Below are positions 1 through 6,501 of a stretch of 13,411 nucleotides of DNA, one piece after another (position 1 is the stretch's first letter; the number at the start of each line of letters is the position of its first letter). The DNA is taken from assembly GCA_044450785.1 (NCBI GenBank), contig JBIOJM010000286.1:1-13411 (forward strand), written 5' to 3'. This DNA comes from JBIOJM01 sp044450785. GTDB taxonomy: Bacteria > Planctomycetota > Planctomycetia > Isosphaerales > Isosphaeraceae. Under the pieces are notes generated by a model. It worked only from the letters and a program-made list of their open reading frames with translations. It ran no database searches and was not told the DNA's origin. A program made the position numbers and the translations under genes.

Positions 1-2
1 CC

Positions 3-1826
3 CCCCCCTACTCCGCCCGAGTGACGCTCGAGAGCGATGCGGATGAGCTGGTGTTGTCGAGCGTCTCGAAGCCGGCGGAAAAGCCGGTCGAGCTGGCCCG
101 GCAGACGATCCGCCTCCCGGAATTCGAGGCCGACGCCATCGCGCTACCCAACCGTGTCATCAACCCCGTCGATCTGGGAACGATCCTGGTTCCTTCGGGC
201 TGGCTGCTCCTGGGACCGGGTCAGTCGGCGACGCTCGAAATCGCGGCGATCAGCCGGATGCGGGACTTGCCCCAGGCTCAGTTGAAATCCTGGTTCGACT
301 CCGCGCCCGGTCGAGTGTCGGCCGGCCCGATCCCCCTCCGCTCGGGGGTGCGAACTCGACTCGATCTCAAGCTCTCCGATGCTCCGTCGGCCCGTGACCG
401 CGATATCCTCTCGGTCGTCTTGGACGACGGTGGCGGACGCGTTGTCTGGCACAAGACCATTCCGGTCATGCTGGTGCAGAATCCGCCGCGCCGGCCCCGC
501 TTCGGCGCGACCTACGAGCGGCTGCGCTACGATGCTCCGATCTCGGTCCGAGAGCCAGGGACGGGAAAGTTCTCCAGCATGCGATACGAAGACGGCTGGA
601 AGCCCGAATTCCGCGACGTCGTCGTCTGGCTGCCCAACGGAGCGCGGTTCGTTTTCTGGCGTGGTTCCAGCTACATCCCATTCTGGGCCGGCCTCCATAA
701 CACCGGGGCCTGTTATGAGTGGGCCGAGATCATCTCCCAGCCGAAAGGGGCTGTTGACTGTGTCGAACCGCTGATGGACAAGGAGCTGCGGTACGGCCGG
801 GTTGAGATCGTCGAGTCGACCTCGGCCCGCGTGCACGTGCGCTGGAGCTACCAGTCGACGGATTTCGATTACAAGGTCTGGGGCGACGCGGCCGTCGAGG
901 ATTACTACTTCTATCCCGACGGTTTCGGGACCCGGGTCGTCAACCTCAAGGCCGACCCCAAGAACGACTACGAGCTGAGTGAGTTCATCATCCTCACCCC
1001 TCAAGGGGCGTATCCGTTTGCGGTCTTGCCGGACGACCCGATCGACGCCCTCTACCTCGACGGCCGGAAATACCAGTTCCGGTTCCCGAGCCCGGCGGGG
1101 AAAGAAGGTGAGAGCCGCGAGCAGGTGCCAGGTGGCGCGCCGGCGATGTACCGCGTTCGACTGCACAAGCGAGAAAAGCTCACGGCCGTTTGCTTCAACC
1201 CCAACGAGAGCGAACAGCCGCCGATGGTTTTCGGCCCCTTTTTCGATGGCGGCCAGATGGTCACTCCGTGCTACTGGGGAAGCCACTGGCCGCTGGCACG
1301 CGGGAACTCGACCGGCCGCACCATCGACGACCGGGTCCTGTTCACTCCGTGCCACAACAGCGTGATGACCTGGGCGGGCCGCCGGCCGAAACCGCTCTGG
1401 ACGGCCGAGCTCACCACCCTCGACACCTTGGGCCGATCCCGGCATCTGTCCGTGCGGCGCTGGGCCTGGCTGATCGGCATGAGCGACGCCGCGGACGCCC
1501 GGCTCGTCGACTGGGCGAAAAGCTTCGCAACACCGCCATCCCTCGACCTGCGCGGGGCCCGGCTCGACTTCGAAGGATACGCTCCCGAGCGGCGCGCGAT
1601 CCGCCTGGAAGCCACGGCCCGTGACGTGCAGATCTCGATCAAGCCTGGTACTCCCTGCGTGAATCCGGTCTTTGAATTCACCGGTGAACCGGGAGGCGAG
1701 GTCCAGGTCAGCCTGGCGGGCCAGCCACTCGAAGCCAAACGCTATGCATGGGACGGCCGGACCCTCTGGCTGGACGCCACGATCGAGACGCCGGCCGAGC
1801 TGCGTGTTACAATTCGTGGACGCTGA
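3..1826 (+). CDS. Large uncharacterised protein, 5' end outside the window; possible carbohydrate-active beta-sandwich protein
   Basis: The reading frame is open from the left edge through to TGA at 1824-1826, giving about 608 visible residues. A GTG at 21 could serve as a start, but codons upstream of it are also open and there is no ribosome binding site, so the gene most likely begins before the window. I do not recognise the family with confidence. The protein is rich in aromatics and alternating hydrophobic residues, has no membrane segment in the visible part, and carries the motifs FRDVVVWLPNGARFVFWRG, a DYYFYPDGFGTRVV block and ELSEFIILTPQGAYP in the middle. These are reminiscent of large secreted beta-sandwich polysaccharide lyases and glycosidases such as exo-rhamnogalacturonan-lyase-like proteins, but that is only a resemblance. 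It lies 87 bases before the Uma2 gene and on the same strand as the downstream alpha-mannosidase, which fits a glycan-related role. That it is a real coding region is certain; its function is unknown. Confidence 0.85.
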   Translation, partial: PPYSARVTLESDADELVLSSVSKPAEKPVELARQTIRLPEFEADAIALPNRVINPVDLGTILVPSGWLLLGPGQSATLEIAAISRMRDLPQAQLKSWFDSAPGRVSAGPIPLRSGVRTRLDLKLSDAPSARDRDILSVVLDDGGGRVVWHKTIPVMLVQNPPRRPRFGATYERLRYDAPISVREPGTGKFSSMRYEDGWKPEFRDVVVWLPNGARFVFWRGSSYIPFWAGLHNTGACYEWAEIISQPKGAVDCVEPLMDKELRYGRVEIVESTSARVHVRWSYQSTDFDYKVWGDAAVEDYYFYPDGFGTRVVNLKADPKNDYELSEFIILTPQGAYPFAVLPDDPIDALYLDGRKYQFRFPSPAGKEGESREQVPGGAPAMYRVRLHKREKLTAVCFNPNESEQPPMVFGPFFDGGQMVTPCYWGSHWPLARGNSTGRTIDDRVLFTPCHNSVMTWAGRRPKPLWTAELTTLDTLGRSRHLSVRRWAWLIGMSDAADARLVDWAKSFATPPSLDLRGARLDFEGYAPERRAIRLEATARDVQISIKPGTPCVNPVFEFTGEPGGEVQVSLAGQPLEAKRYAWDGRTLWLDATIETPAELRVTIRGR

Positions 1827-1913
1827 AATCGGATCGATCTACGGCGGATGATTTGCTTCCAACGGAACAAGGGCTGAAGCCGCATCAGCGGCCCCACGAG
1901 CGAGTTTCCCTTG

Positions 1914-2570
1914 ATGTCCACTCTGATTGCCCGACCCCCTGTCGAGGAAAAGGAAGGCGGCCGTGTCATCCTCCATGACGTGCCCTGGGACGTCTACGTG
2001 AGCCTGCGGGACAAGGACGCCAACCGACACTTGCGAATGGCCTACTACCAGGGGACCCTTGAGCTCATGTCGCCCCGATATCGCCACGAGAAATACAGCC
2101 GGCGCCTCGACCGTCTGGTCTGGGAGCTGGTCGTCGAATTGGGGATTCCCTGCGCTTGTGCCGGTTCCACGACTTTTCGCCGCGAGGGTGGAGCGGCTGG
2201 CAAGGAATCCGATACCTGCTTCTACATCGCCCACGAGCCGCTGATCCGGGATAAGGACGAGATCGACCTGGCCATCGACCCGCCCCCTGACCTGGCCATC
2301 GAGGTCGACAATCTGGACGATCCCGAGGGCAGGCTGCCGATCTACGCCGCCTTGGGTGTGCCGGAAGTCTGGCGCTATGACGTGCGAGCAGGCGCCCTCT
2401 GGTTCGGCCGGCTCCAGGCCGACGGCACCTACAACTCGATCGCGCGGAGCGAATGCTTGCCGCTCCTGACGCCGAAACGAATCCTGGAAGTGCTCGCCCT
2501 CTGTCACGGGGTGCCGGAATCAAGTTGGGGCCGGCTGCTGAGGGATTGGATCCGCGGTCTGACGCCGTGA
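1914..2570 (+). CDS. Uma2 family protein (DUF820, PD-(D/E)XK nuclease fold)
   Basis: A 218-residue protein of the Uma2/DUF820 family, a restriction-endonuclease-like fold of unknown biological role that is heavily duplicated in planctomycetes and cyanobacteria. Visible family marks are GTLELMSP (residues 47-54), ESDTCFYI (98-105), PPPDLAIEVD (123-132) and the C-terminal YAALGVPEVWRYD. The likely metal-binding acidic residues are D100, D126, E130 and possibly D132. The E-x-D form, with an Arg-Leu-Pro segment before the tyrosine instead of the more common Lys, matches a known sub-branch and does not look like decay. The start is ATG at 1914; a TTG at 1911 in the same frame is possible, and both have only a weak GAGCGAG-like sequence upstream. 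No signal peptide is seen, so it should be cytoplasmic, unlike its secreted neighbours. It sits 47 bases before the mannosidase gene, and nothing links the two functionally beyond position. Confidence 0.92.
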   Translation: MSTLIARPPVEEKEGGRVILHDVPWDVYVSLRDKDANRHLRMAYYQGTLELMSPRYRHEKYSRRLDRLVWELVVELGIPCACAGSTTFRREGGAAGKESDTCFYIAHEPLIRDKDEIDLAIDPPPDLAIEVDNLDDPEGRLPIYAALGVPEVWRYDVRAGALWFGRLQADGTYNSIARSECLPLLTPKRILEVLALCHGVPESSWGRLLRDWIRGLTP

Positions 2571-2605
2571 CCAGTCATGTCCGTGGGTTTGCACAATCAA
2601 CCTCC

Positions 2606-2610
2606 GAGGG
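2606..2610 (+). promoter_or_regulatory. Ribosome binding site that sets the mannosidase start
   Basis: GAGGG lies 7 bases before the ATG at 2618. It decides the start: the frame stays open back to 2453 inside the Uma2 gene, but only the 2618 start has a good ribosome binding site and begins a clear signal peptide. Confidence 0.7.
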
Positions 2611-2617
2611 GCATCTC

Positions 2618-5233
2618 ATGAACCTTCGACCTTGCCTGATCGCCGCCTGTTACACTCTGTCGCTCGCGACATCCTCGTTCGCCAACGAGCCGGAAACCGC
2701 GAAGAAGGAGACCTTCTGGGTCATTCAGCATACCCACTGGGAGGGGGCGGTCTTCAAGACTCGCGAGGAATACTTGGAGATGGGCTTGCCCAACATCCTC
2801 AAGGCGATGCGGCTCTTGAGAGAGCAGCCCGGCTACCGGTTCACGCTTGACCAGGTGGCCTACGTGCGGCCGTTTCTGGAGCGGTATCCCGCGGAGGAGG
2901 CCGATTTCCGCCGGTTCCTGGCCGAGGGAAGGCTCCAACTGGCCGGTGCCCTCGACGTCATGCCTGACGACAACATGCCCGGCGGGGAGACGTTCGTCAG
3001 GCAGATGCAATATGGCAAGGGGTATTATCGCGACAAGCTCGGCGTCGACGTGACCACCGGCTGGCTGCTCGACACCTTCGGCCACCACGCCCAGCTTCCG
3101 CAACTGCTCGTGAAGGGTGGATACAAGTCGTTCTGGTTCTTTCGGGGAGTGCCGCGGCAAGACCACCCCTCCGAGTTTCTCTGGGAGGGGATCGACGGGA
3201 CCCGGATCCCCGCATTCTGGCTGCCTCACGGCTACGGGATGATGTACGGCGCTCCCAACGACGCCGCCGGGTTCGAGCGGTTCGCGAAGGACCGGTTCAA
3301 CCTCCTGGGGCCGAACGCCCGCGGGCCGGACCGCGTCGGTCCGGCGGGGGCTGACGTCAGCGAGCCGGAAGAGCACCTCACCGCGCGCATCGAGGCATTC
3401 AACCGAGATGCCAAGGCCCCGTTCGTGATGCGGATGGCCGTGCCCGCCGAGTACGAGGCGGTCGTCGCCCGCCGTACCGACCGGCCCGTCTTCAAGGGGG
3501 AGCTGAACCCCATCTTCCAGGGCATCTACAGCAGCCGGATCGAGCTGAAGGCGTGGATGCGGATCATGGAGCGGCAATTGCTCACGGCCGAAAAGCTCAG
3601 CGCCGTCGCGGCCTGGCTGGGGGCGCCCGCCGATCTCGACGGCATCTGGGCCGGATGGGAGCCGGTGCTGTTCAATCAAACGCACGACCTGGCATCGGGC
3701 GTCATGACCGACCATGTCTATGAGGACACCGTCCGTAGCTACGAGTTCGCCAAGCGCCGGGCCGACGCGATCATCGATGCAAGGTGGGACGTCCTCGCCT
3801 CGAAGATCGACACCCGGGGGCCGGGGGCGCCCGTCGTCGTCTTCAATCCCCTCGGCTGGCCGCGGTCGGACGTCGCCGAGGTGGACGCCGGTTTCGGTGA
3901 AGGGGGCGTTGCCGCGATCGTGCTCACCGGCCCGGACGGGCAAACCGTGCCGTCGCAAATCCTCGAGTCGTCTCGGTATGCCGACGGCGGTCTCAAGACC
4001 GCTCGCGTCGCATTCATCGCGCGGGATGTGCCCGCACTGGGATTTTCGACCTATCACGTTTCTGTAGCGCGCGGCGGCGACGCTGGGACCAAAATCGCAT
4101 CCACACCCGCCGGCGCCGCGACGGGCCCGCAGGTCCAGCTCGAGAACGAACAGTATCGCATCTCTCTTGACCGCACGACGGGGGCCATGACCGGTCTGCG
4201 GGTCAAGTCGGGCGATTGGGAAGTGCTTGCGGGCAAGGGCAATGTCGTCTCGCGCGAGCAAGACCGGGGCGACCTCTGGGAGCCCTACAAGGGCCTGGAC
4301 GGTGGCAGCCGGATCGCGATGACGACTCAGCAGAAGGTGCCGAAACGGGGCGAGGCCGTCTTCAGCGACGAGGGGAAGGGAGAACCGGCCACGGTCATCG
4401 CCGGGCCCGTGCTCTCGGAGTTCCGGATCGATCGCCCCTTCGGCTCGGGCCGGTTCGCCACGACCATTCGGCTTTATTCGGGCCTGCGCCGGATCGACGT
4501 CACCACCCGATTGGTCAATCGCGAGAAGTACGTTCGCTACCAGGCGCTGTTCCCGACGACGATCAAAGCAGGCAAGAGCACGCACGAGATCCCGTTCGGG
4601 TCCATCGAGCGCCCCGCGGCGATCGAGTTCCCCGCGCAGAACTGGGTGGACTACGGCGATGGCCGCCGGGGGCTGACTCTCCTCAATGTGGGTCTACCCG
4701 GCAACCTCGTGACGGACGGGACCATGATGGTCTCGCTACTCCGCGCCCACACGCTGGGTGCCTACGGGTTCGGTGGGGGTTACGAGCCGGGTATGTCGTC
4801 CGACTCGGGGTTTCAACTGGGTCAGGAGCGGACCATGCGATACGCGCTGGTTCCCCACGCGGGCGACTGGCGCGAGGCGGGCGTGTTCCGCGACGCCCTT
4901 GAGCTCAATCACCCGCTGCTCTGTCGCAAGGTGCTCCCTCACCCCGGTTCCCTGCCGGCTCGCTGGGGGTTGCTGGATGTCTCAAATCCGAACGTCGTCG
5001 TCTCGTCCCTGAAACCGAGCCGAGATGGAGACGTCGCCCTGCGGGTCTACGAAGCGGCCGGCCGGCCCGCCGCGGGGGTGACGGTCAAGCTGCGGGCCAA
5101 GTTGCTTTCGGCGCGCGAGGCGAATCTGCTCGAAGACGCGGGTGGTGACCTCAAGATCGAGGGCGATGCCGTGCAATTTGATCTGCATCCGTTCGAGATC
5201 AAAACGATGCGATTGCGGCTTGGGGCCTTGTGA
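2618..5233 (+). CDS. Secreted GH38-type alpha-mannosidase-like glycoside hydrolase
   Basis: An 871-residue protein of the glycoside hydrolase 38 / alpha-mannosidase type, expected to cleave alpha-mannosides (retaining, zinc-dependent) outside the cytoplasm. Residues 1-23 form a signal peptide (Arg-4, then a hydrophobic core ending SSFANE). The N-terminal catalytic domain opens with FWVIQHTHWEG (33-43), which holds the first metal motif. The nucleophile motif GWLLDTFGHHAQLPQ follows, with D152 as nucleophile and metal ligand, and FNQTHDLASG supplies H356. The second half, from about residue 410, has the beta-rich mid and C-terminal domains of alpha-mannosidases (VVVFNPLGWPRSD and an ENEQYRISLDRTTG segment). 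Oddly, the usual H-x-D metal pair is H40-W-E42, so Glu replaces Asp; similar sequences occur in planctomycetes as I recall, so this is probably a subfamily and not damage. It is last in a same-strand set of three genes. Family assignment is strong; actual substrate is unknown. Confidence 0.93.
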   Translation: MNLRPCLIAACYTLSLATSSFANEPETAKKETFWVIQHTHWEGAVFKTREEYLEMGLPNILKAMRLLREQPGYRFTLDQVAYVRPFLERYPAEEADFRRFLAEGRLQLAGALDVMPDDNMPGGETFVRQMQYGKGYYRDKLGVDVTTGWLLDTFGHHAQLPQLLVKGGYKSFWFFRGVPRQDHPSEFLWEGIDGTRIPAFWLPHGYGMMYGAPNDAAGFERFAKDRFNLLGPNARGPDRVGPAGADVSEPEEHLTARIEAFNRDAKAPFVMRMAVPAEYEAVVARRTDRPVFKGELNPIFQGIYSSRIELKAWMRIMERQLLTAEKLSAVAAWLGAPADLDGIWAGWEPVLFNQTHDLASGVMTDHVYEDTVRSYEFAKRRADAIIDARWDVLASKIDTRGPGAPVVVFNPLGWPRSDVAEVDAGFGEGGVAAIVLTGPDGQTVPSQILESSRYADGGLKTARVAFIARDVPALGFSTYHVSVARGGDAGTKIASTPAGAATGPQVQLENEQYRISLDRTTGAMTGLRVKSGDWEVLAGKGNVVSREQDRGDLWEPYKGLDGGSRIAMTTQQKVPKRGEAVFSDEGKGEPATVIAGPVLSEFRIDRPFGSGRFATTIRLYSGLRRIDVTTRLVNREKYVRYQALFPTTIKAGKSTHEIPFGSIERPAAIEFPAQNWVDYGDGRRGLTLLNVGLPGNLVTDGTMMVSLLRAHTLGAYGFGGGYEPGMSSDSGFQLGQERTMRYALVPHAGDWREAGVFRDALELNHPLLCRKVLPHPGSLPARWGLLDVSNPNVVVSSLKPSRDGDVALRVYEAAGRPAAGVTVKLRAKLLSAREANLLEDAGGDLKIEGDAVQFDLHPFEIKTMRLRLGAL

Positions 5234-5387
5234 GTGAGCCCGGCCTTCTGTGACCGATCGGGCGACGCCCCGCGCTGAACTCCTGACCGCGGACTGACTG
5301 AAGGTGCGAATGCTCGGTAAACGACAAAAGGTAGTGTCAGGTTTCAGATCGTGGCGGGTGATCCATGCCGTCGAGGAGGCGTTTCCG
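5234..5387. other. Intergenic stretch after the mannosidase
   Basis: No gene is seen. A small GGGC/GCCC stem (5260-5270) is present but has no T-run, so it is not a convincing intrinsic terminator. No promoter with good -35 and -10 elements stands out. Confidence 0.4.
5373..5379 (+). promoter_or_regulatory. Strong ribosome binding site before a very short ORF
   Basis: GAGGAGG is positioned 8 bases before the ATG at 5388. This is one of the best Shine-Dalgarno matches in the window, although the ORF it serves has only 28 codons. Confidence 0.6.
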
Positions 5388-5474
5388 ATGTGGGAAGAGC
5401 AAAAGCGTCAGCGCTTTCAACAACTGCGTCAGCGTCAACGGGAAAAGACTCCGGAACGCGGCAACGCGGGCTGA
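5388..5474 (+). pseudogene. 28-codon ORF, probable truncated 5' remnant of a repeated planctomycete protein family
   Basis: The ORF begins ATG-TGG-GAA-GAG and encodes MWEEQKRQRFQQLRQRQRE followed by a short divergent tail (KTPERGNAG) and TGA. From memory, the start matches a family of small, charged, coiled-coil-like proteins that recurs in many copies in planctomycete genomes and usually continues with a Leu-Thr-Glu-Ala-Glu segment. Here the match stops abruptly after REK, and the following bases keep only a loose resemblance to the expected continuation, as if frameshifted or deleted. The strong ribosome binding site and highly Gln/Arg-rich composition argue that it was once a real gene start. 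It may instead be a genuine micro-protein. It lies in the gap before the ThuA-like gene, 40 bases upstream of that gene's ATG. No function can be given. Confidence 0.45.
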
Positions 5475-5514
5475 GCGGTCGTCGCCTATCCCTCATTTCC
5501 CTCGGCGATCCACC

Positions 5515-6489
5515 ATGAAAAAAAACAGGACGCGACGAGACTTCCTCAAGGCATCATCCCTCGCCGCTGTCGTCGAACTCATGCTCACTTCCGCCTCCGC
5601 CCAAGACCGAGCCGGCAAGGAGCAAGTCCGGCCGGTTTCGCGCAGGGCGGTCAGGGTCGTGGTCTGGGACGAACGACAGCCCGCTCAGAAGCAAGCGTAC
5701 TCAAACTTCCTCGGCAATGAGATCGCCGCTCATCTCGGGGCACAGCCGGGAATCTCGGTCCAGTCGGTCAGCCTGAGCGACCGTGGCCAGGGCCTTGCGG
5801 CCAGCGTGCTCGACCCGTGTGACGTGTTGATCTGGTGGGGGCACGTGCGGCAGGCCGAGATCGCACCCGAGACCGGCAGGTCGATCGTCCAGAGGATCAA
5901 GGCCGGGGCACTCGCACTCGTCGCGCTCCACTCGGCTCACTGGTCGACGCCGTTTGTGGAAGCGATGAACGAGCGGACCCGGATTGACTTTGCCCAGAGG
6001 CTCCGCGCGGAGGGGAAGGACCGGATCGAGATCAGTTACGCTGCGCCGCCAGCGCGGTACACCGTCCCCAAGCCCGATGCACGGGTGACTCCTTATCTAT
6101 CGTGGCGCAAGTTCCCCGACCATGTCGCCAAGGCGACGGTCCATCTGCCTTATTGCTGTTTTCCAGCCTACCGCGGCGACGGCAAGCCGAGTTCCGTGAG
6201 AGTACTTCGCCCGGACCACCCGATCGCCGAGGGAATACCACCGGAGTTCGAGCTTCCCCACACCGAGATGTACGATGAGCCGTTTCATGTTCCCGAGCCG
6301 GACGAGGTGATTCTTGAGGAAAGATGGGCCACGGGAGAGTGGTTCCGCAGCGGCGCGATCTGGACGCTCGGCCGGGGACGGGTGTTTTACTTCCGCCCCG
6401 GCCACGAGACGTTCCCGATTTACAAAGAGCCGATCCCGCTCAAGATCCTCACCAATGCCGTCCGCTGGCTTGCGGCTGGATCATCGTGA
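5515..6489 (+). CDS. Tat-exported ThuA-like protein
   Basis: A 324-residue protein with a twin-arginine signal (RTRRDFLKASS, R7-R8, followed by a hydrophobic segment ending SASAQD) and a ThuA-like domain from about residue 44 to the end. ThuA is the trehalose-utilisation protein of rhizobia; the fold is related to class I glutamine amidotransferases, and its reaction is not firmly established. Family marks are VRVVVWDERQP near the start of the domain, VLIWWGH (H110), ALVALHSAHWSTPF (H139), DHPIAEGIP and YFRPGHETFP near the C-terminus. The start is ATG at 5515 and not the upstream in-frame ATG at 5365, because the signal peptide begins exactly there; no strong ribosome binding site is visible. 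The gene ends 12 bases from the convergent peptidase gene. In planctomycetes such proteins often accompany Gfo/Idh/MocA oxidoreductases, one of which lies 5.4 kb downstream. Export through Tat suggests a folded, perhaps cofactor-bound periplasmic product. Confidence 0.9.
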   Translation: MKKNRTRRDFLKASSLAAVVELMLTSASAQDRAGKEQVRPVSRRAVRVVVWDERQPAQKQAYSNFLGNEIAAHLGAQPGISVQSVSLSDRGQGLAASVLDPCDVLIWWGHVRQAEIAPETGRSIVQRIKAGALALVALHSAHWSTPFVEAMNERTRIDFAQRLRAEGKDRIEISYAAPPARYTVPKPDARVTPYLSWRKFPDHVAKATVHLPYCCFPAYRGDGKPSSVRVLRPDHPIAEGIPPEFELPHTEMYDEPFHVPEPDEVILEERWATGEWFRSGAIWTLGRGRVFYFRPGHETFPIYKEPIPLKILTNAVRWLAAGSS

Positions 6490-6501
6490 CTCACGAGAGG
6501 C

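Noticed and set aside
1873..1889. Hairpin GCTGA/TCAGC after the first gene as a terminator
   Set aside because: The stem has only 5 pairs with no T-run, too weak to call.
1914..2570. Uma2 protein as part of a defence or toxin system
   Set aside because: No toxin, antitoxin, methylase or helicase partner is adjacent. Uma2 proteins are common solitary genes in planctomycetes.
2597..4585. A 662-codon open frame on the minus strand
   Set aside because: It is antisense to the mannosidase, has no recognisable motif and no ribosome binding site, and is explained by codon bias of the real gene.
6490..6501. Shared terminator between the convergent ThuA-like and peptidase genes
   Set aside because: The gap is 12 bases, with no stem-loop followed by a T-run nearby. 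Termination may be Rho-dependent, but nothing in the sequence shows it.
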